From the NCBI GenBank assembly GCA_035457425.1, contig DATIBR010000180.1, forward strand, positions 1-64,000: DNA of 64,000 nucleotides, in the 5' to 3' direction. Positions 18,321 through 27,550 of the stretch are shown piece after piece. Under the pieces are notes generated by a model. That model worked only from the letters and a program-made list of their open reading frames with translations. It was not told the DNA's origin and did not search any database. The stretch is from Terriglobales bacterium (GTDB lineage: Bacteria > Acidobacteriota > Terriglobia > Terriglobales > Acidobacteriaceae). The position numbers and the translations under genes are program-made. Each line of letters starts with the position of its first letter. The first letter of the stretch is position 1.

Positions 18321-21220
18321 CAGGCGCCGGCTCCCGCGGTGATCTCGTCGAGCGTCCTGGTGCAGCGCTCACAAACGGTCGGGTACTCTGGACTCTCGCC
18401 CACGCGCACCGAGTAGTTCCAGCAGCGCTCGCACTTCTGGCCGGCCGCCTTCTTCACCTGCACCTGGAGCGAGGTGGCGCCATTGCCGCGGGAGTCCTTC
18501 TCGAAGGTCACGCCGGAGGTGATGAAGATGGGGCGCAGCCAGGCCTCGTTGCGGCGCAGGACATCAAACGTGTTCTCGTCCACTGCCAGGTGCACCTCCG
18601 CCTCCAGGCTGCCGCCGATGGTCTTCGCGGCGCGCGCTGCTTCCAACGCCCGCAGGACCTCGTCGCGAACGGCGAAGAGGATCTCCCAGTCCGCGCGTAG
18701 CTCAGTGGCGCGCTTCGGGTCGAGCGCCCCGCCGACGAGCTCCGCTGCCGGGATAAAACCCGAAAGGTGGACGCTTGACTCTCGCCCAGCGACCTTCGGC
18801 AGGTACTGCCAGATCTCGTCGGCGGTGAAGCTCATGATGGGAGCGACCATGCGCACTAGCGCCTCCGCGATCCGCCACACGGCGGTCTGGGCGGAGCGTC
18901 GTGACTGGGAACGCGGCGCGAAGGTGTAGAGGCGGTCCTTGAGAACGTCGAAGTAGATGGCGCTAAGGTCGACGACGCAGAAGTCCTTCACGCCGTGATA
19001 GACCTTGTGGAAGGCAACCTCGTCGTACGAGCGGAGCACGTCGGCCGCCAAGTCGGCGGTGCGCAGCAGCATGTACTGGTCGAGCGCTTCCATCTCGGCG
19101 AGCGGCACCGCGTCGCGAGCGGGGTCGAACCCGTCGAGGTTCCCAAGTATCCAGCGGAAGGTGTTGCGGATCTTGCGGTAGTTCTCGGCGACGCGCTGCA
19201 TGAGTTCTTCCGAGACGTGGGCGTCTTCCCGGAAGTCGATCGACGCAACCCACATACGGACAATCTCTGCACCCATGCGCTTAGCGATATCCACCGGGTC
19301 GACGACGTTACCGAGCGACTTGGACATCGGACGTCCCTGGGGATCGAGCGTCCAGCCAGAGGTCGCCACGTGCTTGAACGGGGGCTTGAACTCGGTGCCG
19401 ACCGCGACCATCAACGAAGACTGAAACCAGCCTCGATATTGGTCTGCGCCCTCCGTATAGAAATCAGCGGGCCAACGCAGGCCGGGCTCGCGTTTCAGGA
19501 CGGCCGCGTGGCTCGCGCCGGACTCGAACCAGACGTCGATGATATCCATCTCTTTGCGAAACTTTGTGCCGCCACAGGGACACGCCGTTCCTTTGGGGAG
19601 AATGGTATCGGCGTCGTGGTTGTACCAGGCGTCGGCACCCTCGCGGGCGAACAGGTCCACAACGGCCTGCTGTGCGGGCCGGGACTCGAGAAGCTTTCCG
19701 CAGCCCTCGCAGAAGAACACTGCGATGGGCGTGCCCCACACACGCTGGCGCGAGATACACCAATCGGGTCGCGACGCGATCATGTTTGAAAGCCGGGCCC
19801 CGCCCCATGGCGGGTCCCAGATGACATCCTGAATACTGAGGAGCGCCCTGGCGCGCAGTGTTCTGGCCTCTTCCTGAGACGACGAGGCAACATCAGGCAC
19901 TGGTGGACCGAAGGGGCGGTCCATCGCGATGAACCACTGCTCGGTGGCGCGGAAGATGACGGGATTGTGGCAGCGCCAGCAGTGCGGGTAAGAGTGCTGG
20001 ATCTTCTCCGAGGCCAGCAACACGCCGCGAGCCTTCAGCAATTCCACGATGTGAGGATTTGCTTTGAAGACCTGCTGGCCGTCGTACTCGGGCAGGCCAT
20101 TGCGAAGGCGGCCGGCTTCGTCGACATTGCAGGTCTGGTCGAGCTTGTACTTCGCGCCGGTATAGAAATCGTCGGCGCCGTGGGAAGGTGCGGTGTGGAC
20201 GACTCCCGTGCCCTGGTCCATCACGACGTAGTCTGCCAAGACCGCCAGGATCTTGCGCTGCTCCCACGGCAGGAACGGATGGTAGAAGTACAGGTTCTCC
20301 AGCGCACGACCGGGGAAGCGGGCGACTTCGTTTGCGCCGGCCAGGCCACACTTCTCGGCCGTCAACTTCGCGAGCTTTTCGGCGACGATGAAGATCTCGC
20401 TGCCCGATTCGAGCGCGACGTATACCTCATCCGGGTGGAACGCCACGGCCATTGAAGCCGGCAGGGTCCAGGGCGTGGTCGTCCAGATGATGGTGTGGAC
20501 GGCCTTGCCCTCCCAGATGCGCTTGTCGGCGACCTTCGCGTCGAGCGTGCGAGGGTCGGATTGCATGCGGTACTTCACCCACACGCTTGGGCTCGTGTGA
20601 TCCTCGTATTCGACCTCGGCCTCGGCCAGCGCGGTCTTGTCGTAGATGCACCAATAGACCGGCTTCAGGCCTTTGTAGACCAAGCCGCGATTCATGAAGT
20701 CGTAGAGCGACTCGACGATGACGGACTCGTACTCCGGCGACATCGTGGAATAGGGCGAATCCCAGCGGCCGAAAACGCCGATGCGCTTGAACTGCTCACG
20801 CTGAAGCTCCAGGTACTTTTCGGCATACGCGCGGCAGGCTTTACGCACCTCGAGGGGGGCCATTTCGAGCTTCTTGCGGCCGAGCGATTCGTCGACCTTG
20901 ATCTCGATGGGCAGGCCGTGGCAGTCCCAGCCAGGAACGTAGGGCGAGTCGAAGCCGGCCATGGTACGGCACTTCACGACAAAGTCCTTCAAGCACTTGT
21001 TGAGCGCGTGGCCGAGGTGGATGGGGCCGTTGGCGTAGGGCGGGCCATCGTGCAGGACGTAAAGGGGCCTGCCCTTGCCGGCCTCGCGGAGGCGCTCGTA
21101 AAGGCGCATTTCCCCCCAGCGCGCCAGCATTGCCGGCTCGTTCTGCGGCAGGTTGGCCTTCATGGGGAAGTCGGTCTTCGGCAGGTTGATCGTCGACTTC
21201 AGGTCGCGGGGCGTTCCCAT
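18320..21220 (-). CDS. ileS: Isoleucyl-tRNA synthetase
   Basis: This 966-residue class I aminoacyl-tRNA synthetase charges tRNA-Ile. The HIGH motif is in [11 protein letters not shown] (about residue 57), the KMSKS motif is PMSKSLGN (about 620), and WDCHGLPIE is also intact. The C-terminus has the zinc-binding module CERCW...CERC typical of the bacterial short type. The editing (CP1) domain with [10 protein letters not shown] is present. A TATAAT at 21250-21255 on the minus strand, about 30 bases before the ATG, is a likely -10. It is cotranscribed with lspA. Confidence 0.97.
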   Translation of the reverse strand: MGTPRDLKSTINLPKTDFPMKANLPQNEPAMLARWGEMRLYERLREAGKGRPLYVLHDGPPYANGPIHLGHALNKCLKDFVVKCRTMAGFDSPYVPGWDCHGLPIEIKVDESLGRKKLEMAPLEVRKACRAYAEKYLELQREQFKRIGVFGRWDSPYSTMSPEYESVIVESLYDFMNRGLVYKGLKPVYWCIYDKTALAEAEVEYEDHTSPSVWVKYRMQSDPRTLDAKVADKRIWEGKAVHTIIWTTTPWTLPASMAVAFHPDEVYVALESGSEIFIVAEKLAKLTAEKCGLAGANEVARFPGRALENLYFYHPFLPWEQRKILAVLADYVVMDQGTGVVHTAPSHGADDFYTGAKYKLDQTCNVDEAGRLRNGLPEYDGQQVFKANPHIVELLKARGVLLASEKIQHSYPHCWRCHNPVIFRATEQWFIAMDRPFGPPVPDVASSSQEEARTLRARALLSIQDVIWDPPWGGARLSNMIASRPDWCISRQRVWGTPIAVFFCEGCGKLLESRPAQQAVVDLFAREGADAWYNHDADTILPKGTACPCGGTKFRKEMDIIDVWFESGASHAAVLKREPGLRWPADFYTEGADQYRGWFQSSLMVAVGTEFKPPFKHVATSGWTLDPQGRPMSKSLGNVVDPVDIAKRMGAEIVRMWVASIDFREDAHVSEELMQRVAENYRKIRNTFRWILGNLDGFDPARDAVPLAEMEALDQYMLLRTADLAADVLRSYDEVAFHKVYHGVKDFCVVDLSAIYFDVLKDRLYTFAPRSQSRRSAQTAVWRIAEALVRMVAPIMSFTADEIWQYLPKVAGRESSVHLSGFIPAAELVGGALDPKRATELRADWEILFAVRDEVLRALEAARAAKTIGGSLEAEVHLAVDENTFDVLRRNEAWLRPIFITSGVTFEKDSRGNGATSLQVQVKKAAGQKCERCWNYSVRVGESPEYPTVCERCTRTLDEITAGAGA

Positions 21221-21249
21221 CCAAACTCCGAACGTGGTGGTGAATCCAC

Positions 21250-21277
21250 ATTATAGAGGGTTGGCGGGGAGCGTCCA
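21250..21277 (-). promoter_or_regulatory. Likely promoter for ileS-lspA
   Basis: The minus strand has TATAAT (21250-21255) with a weak -35 (TGGACG, 21272-21277) 16 bases upstream. The rest of 21278-21500 holds only a small hairpin (GCAGTTC/GAACTGC, 21455-21473) ahead of the TonB-family gene. Confidence 0.45.
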
Positions 21278-21500
21278 TCGGGCGAAGGTAACCCGGAAAA
21301 CCTCGGGGGAGGGGGTCCGAATGGAGACGGACGTGCATCTAATCGTGGCAGGTACGGGAACTCACCCTGGTGGATGGCAACGTAAGTACCCACACGTTGG
21401 CATCCGGATACCAAAGGCAACTTGCTGGAGACACCGGGCGTCCCTTACCGAACAGCAGTTCTCAAGGAACTGCGGGAATCGAAGGGTACCCAACACGGTT

Positions 21501-22505
21501 ATGGCGAACTCGGTCCTAACGCCCCGGCCTCAGAACGTCGACATCCCCCTGCCCAGCCTGCTGGTCGACAGCGTCGTCGAGCAAGGCACCTGGGAATCGC
21601 TGAAGAACAATCTGCGCGACGTCTTCTTCCCCGAAAAGCTTCCGCCGTTGAAGCTGACCTCCAAGCCCGTGAAGGTGCGGGAGATCTGGGGAACCTCGAG
21701 CAACAAAAAGAGCGCGGTCACCAGCTCCATCTTGCTGCACATCGGAGTGGTCGTAGCGGTGGTAGCGCTGACCATGGTCACCAAGACCGTGGTGCAGCAG
21801 GTGCAGAAGCAGCAGGTCACGCTGGTCGCTCCCGATATCTCGGAATACCAGATGCCGATCTCGGCCAAGAAGAACGATACGCTCTCGGGCGGCGGCGGCG
21901 GCGGCGATCGCGACAAGCTCGAGGCGTCGAAGGGCAAGCTGCCGAAGCCCTCGATGCAGCAGCTCGCGCCTCCGGCGGCGGTGATCCGCAATCCGAACCC
22001 GGCGCTCCCGGTCGAACCGACCGTGGTGATGCCGGACAACGTAAAGCTGCCCAACGTGCAGATGCCGAACTACGGAGATCCGCTGGCGAAGCTCGGCGGA
22101 CCGCCGTCGAACGGCACGGGCTCGGGCGGCGGCATCGGCTCGGGTTCCGGCGGCGGCGTGGGCTCGGGTGAAGGCGGCGGCGTCGGCCCGGGCAAGGGCG
22201 GCGGCATGGGCGGCGGCATCTTCAGGGTCGGCGGCGGCGTGAGCGCCCCGCGCGCCCTGTACGCGCCCGATCCGGAGTACTCGGAAGAAGCTCGCAAGGC
22301 GAAGTACCAGGGCGTGGTCGTGCTGTGGCTGATCGTGGGCCCGGACGGCCGCCCACGGGATATCAAGCTCTCGCGCCCGCTCGGCATGGGCCTGGATCAG
22401 AAGGCCATCGAGGCGGTGCGGCAGTGGAAGTTCGAACCCGCGATGAAGGACGGCAAGCCGGTCGCAGTGCAGATCAACGTGGAAGTGAACTTCAGGCTTT
22501 ACTAG
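21501..22505 (+). CDS. TonB-family energy-transducing protein
   Basis: A 334-residue inner-membrane-anchored periplasmic protein. The N-terminal ~70 residues are cytoplasmic, followed by one membrane helix (SSILLHIGVVVAVVALTMV). A long Gly/Ser-rich spacer (about 190-240) replaces the usual Pro-rich linker. The C-terminus is a TonB domain (PDPEYSEEARKAKYQG... VRQWKFEPAMKDGKPVAV). It would transmit ExbBD energy to outer-membrane receptors, or act as a structural homologue. The frame opens upstream at 21153 inside ileS; the ATG at 21501 is chosen because the sequence before it is not protein-like. No exbB/exbD is nearby. Confidence 0.88.
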   Translation: MANSVLTPRPQNVDIPLPSLLVDSVVEQGTWESLKNNLRDVFFPEKLPPLKLTSKPVKVREIWGTSSNKKSAVTSSILLHIGVVVAVVALTMVTKTVVQQVQKQQVTLVAPDISEYQMPISAKKNDTLSGGGGGGDRDKLEASKGKLPKPSMQQLAPPAAVIRNPNPALPVEPTVVMPDNVKLPNVQMPNYGDPLAKLGGPPSNGTGSGGGIGSGSGGGVGSGEGGGVGPGKGGGMGGGIFRVGGGVSAPRALYAPDPEYSEEARKAKYQGVVVLWLIVGPDGRPRDIKLSRPLGMGLDQKAIEAVRQWKFEPAMKDGKPVAVQINVEVNFRLY

Positions 22506-22528
22506 AAGTGTAGCTAGCTAACACCAAT

Positions 22529-22567
22529 GAAACGCGGAGGCTAACCGGCCTCCGCGTTTCTATCTTT
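22529..22567. terminator. Bidirectional terminator between the TonB-family and ABC-DtxR genes
   Basis: A perfect 13-bp stem (GAAACGCGGAGGC with GCCTCCGCGTTTC), a six-base loop and a T-rich tract on the plus strand (to 22567) separate two convergent genes. A-rich bases on the left allow use by the minus-strand iron operon. Confidence 0.85.
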
Positions 22568-22575
22568 CGGGGTTG

Positions 22576-23781
22576 TTAGTCGTCGCCGGCGCGGGCGGAC
22601 TGCACCGCGCAGCACGCGCCCGCGGGGATGGGGCTGCCGTGCGGGCAGGTCCGCGGGTGTCCGAGGAAGGCGCAGATCTTGTCGGTCGCCTCGGGCGAGA
22701 GGATGTGCTCGAACTTGCAGGCCTGCTGCTCGATCTCCTCCTCGTTCTCGACGCGGAGCGCCTCGGTGAACAGGCGCTCGGCCAGGCGGTGGCGGCGGAT
22801 GACGTCGGCAGCGCGCTGCCGGCCCTTCTCGGTGAACTCGACGATCAGCTCGCCATCGCCGATGGGCGCTCCGTGCGACCAGAGCTTCTCGTGGCAGCGG
22901 CTGAGGACGTCCTTATGGTCGTGCGGCTGCGGCGGATGGGCCTCGGCGGTGACGAGCCCGAGTGCCGACATCTTCTCGATGGCGATGGAGACGGGCAGGG
23001 CGCCCTCCACATCCATGCGGCCGACTTCGGCCGGCTCGCCATTCTCGTGCAGAATCCACATCTCCTCGAGGACTTCGTCGATCTGCTGGTCGTCTGCCAT
23101 GGCGAAGGTCTCGCTGGTGGTGATGCGGCCGTGATGCAGCTCGACGCGGCGGTCAGCGAGGCGGGCGACGACGGGGTCGTGCGTCACCATCACGATGGTG
23201 CGACCCTGCTGATGGAAGTCGCGCAGCAGGCGGAGGACGATCTCTTCGTTGGCGGCGTCGAGGTTGCCGGTCGGCTCGTCGGCCAGGATGATCTTGGGGT
23301 CGTTAATGAGAGCGCGCGCGATGCAGACCCGCTGCTGCTCGCCACCCGAGAGATGAGCGGGCAGGTGGTTGGCGCGGTCGCGCAGGCCGACGTGCGCCAG
23401 GGCTTCGAGGGCGTCGCCCTCATCGGTCATGGAGTGGAAGTACTGCGCCAGCATCACGTTCTCGAGCGCGGTCAGGTGCGGGATGAGGTGGAACTGCTGG
23501 AAGATGAAGCCGATCTTTTCGGCGCGGAAGCGCGGCATCGCGTCGGCCGAGAGCGTGCTGACGTCCTCGCCGTCGATCAGGATGTTGCCCGAAGTGGGGC
23601 GGTCGAGACAGCCGACCAGGTTCGAGAGCGTTGACTTGCCGGAGCCGGAGGGCCCCATGACGGCCAGCCACTCGCCCGCGGCGACTTCGAGCGTCACCCG
23701 GTCGAGCGCGCGCACCTCGCCGGCGTCCTGCCCCGGCTTGGCGGGGTAGATCTTGCTGACGTCCTGGAGCACGATCGACAT
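22576..23781 (-). CDS. ABC transporter ATPase fused to DtxR/IdeR-type metalloregulator
   Basis: A 401-residue fusion. Residues 1-225 are a complete MacB/LolD-type ABC ATPase: Walker [10 protein letters not shown] (43-51), Q-loop Q95/Q96, signature LSGGEQQR (144-151), Walker B IILADEP (164-170), H-loop His201. Residues about 231-318 look like a winged-helix DNA-binding domain ([15 protein letters not shown]... [12 protein letters not shown]). Residues 316-386 match the DtxR metal-binding/dimerisation domain: His331, Glu335, Cys355, Glu358 and His359 fall where MntR/IdeR place metal ligands, followed by [14 protein letters not shown]. It is the last gene of the iron operon, abutting the permease stop. 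One protein may both power transport and sense metal. Confidence 0.92.
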   Translation of the reverse strand: MSIVLQDVSKIYPAKPGQDAGEVRALDRVTLEVAAGEWLAVMGPSGSGKSTLSNLVGCLDRPTSGNILIDGEDVSTLSADAMPRFRAEKIGFIFQQFHLIPHLTALENVMLAQYFHSMTDEGDALEALAHVGLRDRANHLPAHLSGGEQQRVCIARALINDPKIILADEPTGNLDAANEEIVLRLLRDFHQQGRTIVMVTHDPVVARLADRRVELHHGRITTSETFAMADDQQIDEVLEEMWILHENGEPAEVGRMDVEGALPVSIAIEKMSALGLVTAEAHPPQPHDHKDVLSRCHEKLWSHGAPIGDGELIVEFTEKGRQRAADVIRRHRLAERLFTEALRVENEEEIEQQACKFEHILSPEATDKICAFLGHPRTCPHGSPIPAGACCAVQSARAGDD

Positions 23782-24879
23782 TTATTCACCGCGCAGCAAC
23801 GTGGCGGGCTGCGCCTTTGCGAGCATCAACATGGGGAAGACCGCTGCAATCGCGGATATCACTAGTGTACCGGCAAACACGACCGGCAGGACGCTCCAGC
23901 GGGGCGTGACGGCGGCGTGGAAGTTGGCATGGCCGATCCACATGGCCAGGCCCATGCCGAGGACCAGGCCGATGACGCAGCCAATGAGCGCGAACGCAGC
24001 GGTCTCGGCAAGGAAGAGGGCGTGCAACGTGCGCGAGGTCGCGCCCAAGGCGCGCATCACCGCGAAATCTTTTCGGCGATTCAGGACCGAAGCGGTCAGC
24101 GTTGCCAGCAGGCACATGGTGGCAAGCACGATCACGACGAGCGAGGCGCCGAGCAGAGCGCCCCGGGTCTTGCCGAGCACGTTGGCTTCAGCCTCGACGA
24201 GCTGCCGAACAGGCTCCACCCGGGCGCCGGGGAGCGCCGTGCGGAGCGTGGCGGTCGCCGCCTCGACGTCTTGCGCGCTGCCGGGAACGGCAAGCTCGAG
24301 CACGTTGGGACGCATGCCGGTCCAGGCTTCGAAGTCGGCGAGCGACAGGTAGACCCGGCTCTCTTCGTCGCTGCCGGTGGTCAAGACACCGGCAGAAGTG
24401 ACGCGCAGCTTCTTGCCGTCATAGTCCAATTCAAAGGCCTGATTCTGGCCGGCGAGCAGGCGCTGGGCACGGGCGCCGACGAGCGCTTCGCCAGGTTTCT
24501 GCGGCCAGGACGTGACGCCCCACCAGCCGTTGAGCGTGCGGGCGCGATTGAAGTCGGTGGCGGCGACCACGATGGGACTGCCATCCGAGCGCTTGGCGAC
24601 GGCATAAAGGAAGGGCGCGGCGGTCGTGCCGGGCGGCGTGAGCTTCTCGACCTGGGCCAGGGTGCCGGCGGGAAGAGGTCCGCCGCTGGTCGCAACGATA
24701 TTGGCGCCGTAGCCGCGGAACTCCTTGTGCAGCTTGTTGTCGAGGTCGGCGTAGAGGTTGAGGAGCGCGGTGGTGACCGCGGCGGCCACCACGACGGCAA
24801 ACATCGCCAGCACGCTGCGCGAGCGGTCGCGGACCGCGGAGCGCATCATCATGCGCAAGAACATGCGCTCGCGGCTCAC
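23782..24879 (-). CDS. ABC transporter permease, FtsX/MacB type (second)
   Basis: A 365-residue membrane protein. An N-terminal helix (SVLAMFAVVVAAAVTTALLNLYA) is followed by a periplasmic MacB-type domain (about 50-230). Three C-terminal helices make up the FtsX permease domain (SLVVIVLATMCLLATLTASVLNRRKDFAVMRALGAT...). The RRKDFAVMRALGAT cytoplasmic loop is the ATPase-contact region. It matches the FtsX-type permeases found with FTR1 iron permeases, such as Campylobacter Cj1661/Cj1662. Its first four bases overlap the upstream permease and its stop abuts the ATPase start. Confidence 0.9.
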   Translation of the reverse strand: MSRERMFLRMMMRSAVRDRSRSVLAMFAVVVAAAVTTALLNLYADLDNKLHKEFRGYGANIVATSGGPLPAGTLAQVEKLTPPGTTAAPFLYAVAKRSDGSPIVVAATDFNRARTLNGWWGVTSWPQKPGEALVGARAQRLLAGQNQAFELDYDGKKLRVTSAGVLTTGSDEESRVYLSLADFEAWTGMRPNVLELAVPGSAQDVEAATATLRTALPGARVEPVRQLVEAEANVLGKTRGALLGASLVVIVLATMCLLATLTASVLNRRKDFAVMRALGATSRTLHALFLAETAAFALIGCVIGLVLGMGLAMWIGHANFHAAVTPRWSVLPVVFAGTLVISAIAAVFPMLMLAKAQPATLLRGE

Positions 24880-26138
24880 GCGTCACCCCGCAGAACGACG
24901 GCGGGGTCGAGCCGCACGGCGCGCCGGATGGCGGTGGCGCTGGCCGCGCAGGTCACGAGGACCGAGAGGGCGATAACGATGGGGAAGAGCACCGGCTGGA
25001 TGGTGACGCCGGAACCGAAGATGGCCAGGCTGATGCGCTGCGCCATCAGCGTGCCACCATAGAAACCGAGCAGGCCGCCGCCGAGCGCGAGCAACCCCGC
25101 TTCGGTGTAGAAGACGGCGGCGATCATGCCGTTCGCCGCGCCGAGCGCTTTCATGAGGCCGACTTCGCGACGGCGCTCGAGGATGGCCGTGGCCATGGCC
25201 GCGGCGACGGCGAGGGCGCTCGCGATGAGGGCCGCGAGGGTGACCAGAAGCATGAGGCCGCGAATGCGTCCCAGGACGGCGCCTTCGTTCTGCGCGACCT
25301 GGCGGATCTGCTCGGCCTGCGCGCCCGGCACGACTTCGCGGATCTGGAGCGCGATGGAGTTCGCATAGGGCGAGCAGTACCAGCGGTCGTACTCGACGCG
25401 GTTCATGGTGGACGGATTCCGACGGCCAAAGGCGTCTTCCGGTTTTGTGAGCGCGCTGACCAAGACGCGGCGGACCGCATGGGGCCTGCCGGCGAGCTGC
25501 TGCGCCAGGGCGAGCGGCGCGACGATGGCGGCGTCTTCGGCGCCGGCCGCGTCGAGGATGCCCGTGACGCGCAGCGTATGGCCCGCAACGACGATGCTGG
25601 AACCCGACTCGAGCTTGAGATCCGCCGCCAGCTTTCTCCCGAGCAGCACGCCGGTGCCGTCATCGGAGGGCCAATCGCCGCGGACCTTCCACCAAGGATG
25701 CGTGGTGCGCACGCCGGTGGTGAATTCGTCCTTCGGCAGCGGGATGGTCTTGGCGAAGTACGTTCCGATGACCTCGACTTCGCGAGCGGCAGGCTGTTCG
25801 AGGCGCGCCTGGACCGGCAAGAAGGGCGAGTAACCCAGGATGTTATGGCGCCAGAAGACCTGCTTGATCTTCACCAGGTCCCGCTCGTCAAGGTAAGCGC
25901 CGGCGGTCGCGGGCTTCAGGTCAAGGCCGCCGATGCGGACGTCGAGCGTGTCCTCCATCGGATAGACGGCGATGTTGGCGCCGTAGCTGCGCAACTCGCG
26001 GTTGATCTTGTCGCCGACGTCGCTGGCGACCACCAGCATGGCAGTGGTCACCGCGGTGCCGAGAGCGATGGCAATGCCCGCCAAGAGCTTGCGCCGCCGC
26101 TGGCGCAAGAAGGATTGGTAGACCAGGCGGCTGAACAT
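24876..26138 (-). CDS. ABC transporter permease, FtsX/MacB type (first)
   Basis: A 420-residue permease with the same plan: N-terminal helix (LLAGIAIALGTAVTTAMLVVA), large periplasmic domain (about 40-300) and three C-terminal helices with RRREVGLMKALGAA as the ATPase-contact loop. Both permeases share an N-terminal RSYGANI-type segment (RELRSYGANIAVYP here, EFRGYGANIVAT in the other), so they are paralogues likely to form a heterodimer. The ATG at 26138 gives MFSRLVYQSF, four bases after the FTR1 stop; the longer frame from 26168 would overlap it. Confidence 0.9.
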   Translation of the reverse strand: MFSRLVYQSFLRQRRRKLLAGIAIALGTAVTTAMLVVASDVGDKINRELRSYGANIAVYPMEDTLDVRIGGLDLKPATAGAYLDERDLVKIKQVFWRHNILGYSPFLPVQARLEQPAAREVEVIGTYFAKTIPLPKDEFTTGVRTTHPWWKVRGDWPSDDGTGVLLGRKLAADLKLESGSSIVVAGHTLRVTGILDAAGAEDAAIVAPLALAQQLAGRPHAVRRVLVSALTKPEDAFGRRNPSTMNRVEYDRWYCSPYANSIALQIREVVPGAQAEQIRQVAQNEGAVLGRIRGLMLLVTLAALIASALAVAAAMATAILERRREVGLMKALGAANGMIAAVFYTEAGLLALGGGLLGFYGGTLMAQRISLAIFGSGVTIQPVLFPIVIALSVLVTCAASATAIRRAVRLDPAVVLRGDA

Positions 26139-26142
26139 GGCG

Positions 26143-27393
26143 TCACTCGTGGAAGTGCGCCGCCACACGGGCCAGGTCGGCCCGGTGGATCACGATGGCG
26201 TCGGCGGTGGCGGTGGAGTCGAGCGGGATGGGGTTGCAGCCGCCGGGCTGGCCCATCGACATGGGCGCGATGGGGGCAGCGCAGTTCTTGCAGATGATGC
26301 CGGTGGCGTCCTTGTAGAAGCCGACCGAGCCGCAAATCTCGCAGGCGTCGGCGAGCGCCACGACCTTCCCGTCGGGCTTCTGGTAGAGCAGGAAGCGGAT
26401 GCGCGTGCCGTCGATGGTGGCGGCGAAGCGGTGCAGATCGCCGTCGGAGACCTGGGCCAAAGGCACGGACACCTGGTCATGGACGAGCGGGACCTCGGTC
26501 GCGGGGGAGAGCGTGTCGGTCGTCCGGGCGTAGATGAATTGCGCGGTGATGAGAAAGATGAAGAGGAAGGAACTGGCGTAGACGCCAGCCATCCACATGC
26601 GCTCGCGACGCGCCTTCCACTGCTGCTTGCGCTCCTCGGCGCGCGACTCGGCTTCGGACGGCTGCGGCACCCGCCGGCGATATTCGAGCAGGACCATGAG
26701 CGCAGCGAGCGCGAGGATGGTGACGAAGAAGAAGACGTCGTTGCGGACGATGGGGCCGATGAGCGCCATCTCCCGCTTGCTCGAGGGTAGCACCCCGTTC
26801 TCCGAGAGCTCGTGCAGGCCGGAGACGAGGAGCTGGAAGGCGACGAAGAAGAGAATGACGGTCGTGACCTTGAAAAACTTCTGCAGGTTGATGCGGACGC
26901 TGCCTTTCACGAAGACGACGCCGAAAATGACGGCCAGCGCCACACCGAGCAGGGTCCCCAGGAAGCCCATCAGTTCGCTCGAGTTCAAAGAGACGGCGGA
27001 GAGGATGAGCACGGTTTCCACGCCCTCGCGCAGGACCATCAGGAAGACGAACAGGAACAGGCCGATGGGGGAGCCGCGGTCGGCGAGGGAACCGACCTTG
27101 CCTTCGATCTCGCCCTTGAGGCGGCGGGCGGTGCGCATCATGAAGACGATCATGGTGACGACGAAGAAGGCGGCCGCCAGCATGATCCAGCCTTCGAAGA
27201 CTTCCTGGTTGGCCTCGAGGCGCGCCAGCAGGACGGCGCCGGCGATGGAGGCGACGAAGGCGGCCCCGAGCGCCCCGTAGACGCTGCGGCGCAGGTCCGG
27301 GCGGCCGATCTTCTGGAGGTAGGCGAGCGTGATGCCTACGATGAGGGCGGCTTCGACGCCCTCCCGGAGGGTGATGATGAGTGCCTGGAGCAA
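26143..27393 (-). CDS. FTR1-family iron permease fused to DUF2318 Fe-S-type domain
   Basis: A 416-residue inner-membrane protein. The N-terminal ~260 residues are an FTR1/EfeU-type iron permease with two REGVE motifs (10-14 and 122-126), the R-E-x-x-E iron-binding signature. After one more membrane helix (ASSFLFIFLITAQFIYA) comes a periplasmic DUF2318 domain with CEICGSVGFYKD, ICKNCAAPI and GGCNPIPL, a Cys-rich site thought to bind metal. The TTG at 27393 is chosen: it gives MLQALIITLREG as in FTR1 proteins, has AGAGG six bases upstream, and leaves promoter and operator outside the gene. The ATG at 27450 overlaps the -10. It heads the iron operon. Confidence 0.9.
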   Translation of the reverse strand: MLQALIITLREGVEAALIVGITLAYLQKIGRPDLRRSVYGALGAAFVASIAGAVLLARLEANQEVFEGWIMLAAAFFVVTMIVFMMRTARRLKGEIEGKVGSLADRGSPIGLFLFVFLMVLREGVETVLILSAVSLNSSELMGFLGTLLGVALAVIFGVVFVKGSVRINLQKFFKVTTVILFFVAFQLLVSGLHELSENGVLPSSKREMALIGPIVRNDVFFFVTILALAALMVLLEYRRRVPQPSEAESRAEERKQQWKARRERMWMAGVYASSFLFIFLITAQFIYARTTDTLSPATEVPLVHDQVSVPLAQVSDGDLHRFAATIDGTRIRFLLYQKPDGKVVALADACEICGSVGFYKDATGIICKNCAAPIAPMSMGQPGGCNPIPLDSTATADAIVIHRADLARVAAHFHE

Positions 27394-27420
27394 AGGGGGC
27401 CTCTGCAAGAGGAGAGCTAA

Positions 27421-27443
27421 TTGAAAATGAAATTCAATTTCAA
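27421..27443. promoter_or_regulatory. Palindromic operator (Fur/DtxR-like box) of the iron operon
   Basis: A near-perfect 23-bp inverted repeat whose core TGAAATTCAATTTCA (27428-27442) is a perfect 7-1-7 palindrome, like the Fur-box layout. It begins five bases downstream of the -10, so it covers the expected transcription start. It is strikingly AT-rich in a GC-rich region. The binder could be Fur or the DtxR-type domain encoded by the operon itself. Confidence 0.8.
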
Positions 27444-27448
27444 CTAGC

Positions 27449-27478
27449 ATGATACCCCTCGCGCCCAGGCGGGGTCAA
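27449..27478 (-). promoter_or_regulatory. Sigma-70 promoter of the FTR1-ABC iron operon
   Basis: On the minus strand TTGACC (27473-27478) and TATCAT (27449-27454) are separated by 18 bases, about 56 bases before the chosen TTG start at 27393. The palindrome at 27421-27443 lies over the start point. Confidence 0.75.
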
Positions 27479-27550
27479 CGAAATGAAAAGGCGTGGGGTC
27501 AGAGCTGCGGCACATCCGCGCGCGGGAGACCGGCGTCTAACGCTTTCAGA

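Noticed and set aside
21221-21500. A tRNA or T-box leader in the longest intergenic gap
   Set aside because: No cloverleaf, CCA end or T-box sequence found; only a likely ileS -10 and a 7-bp hairpin.
27449-27550. Upstream extension of the GNAT-like gene from 27449
   Set aside because: It would begin inside the divergent -10 element and the added sequence is not protein-like; the ATG at 27551 fits better.
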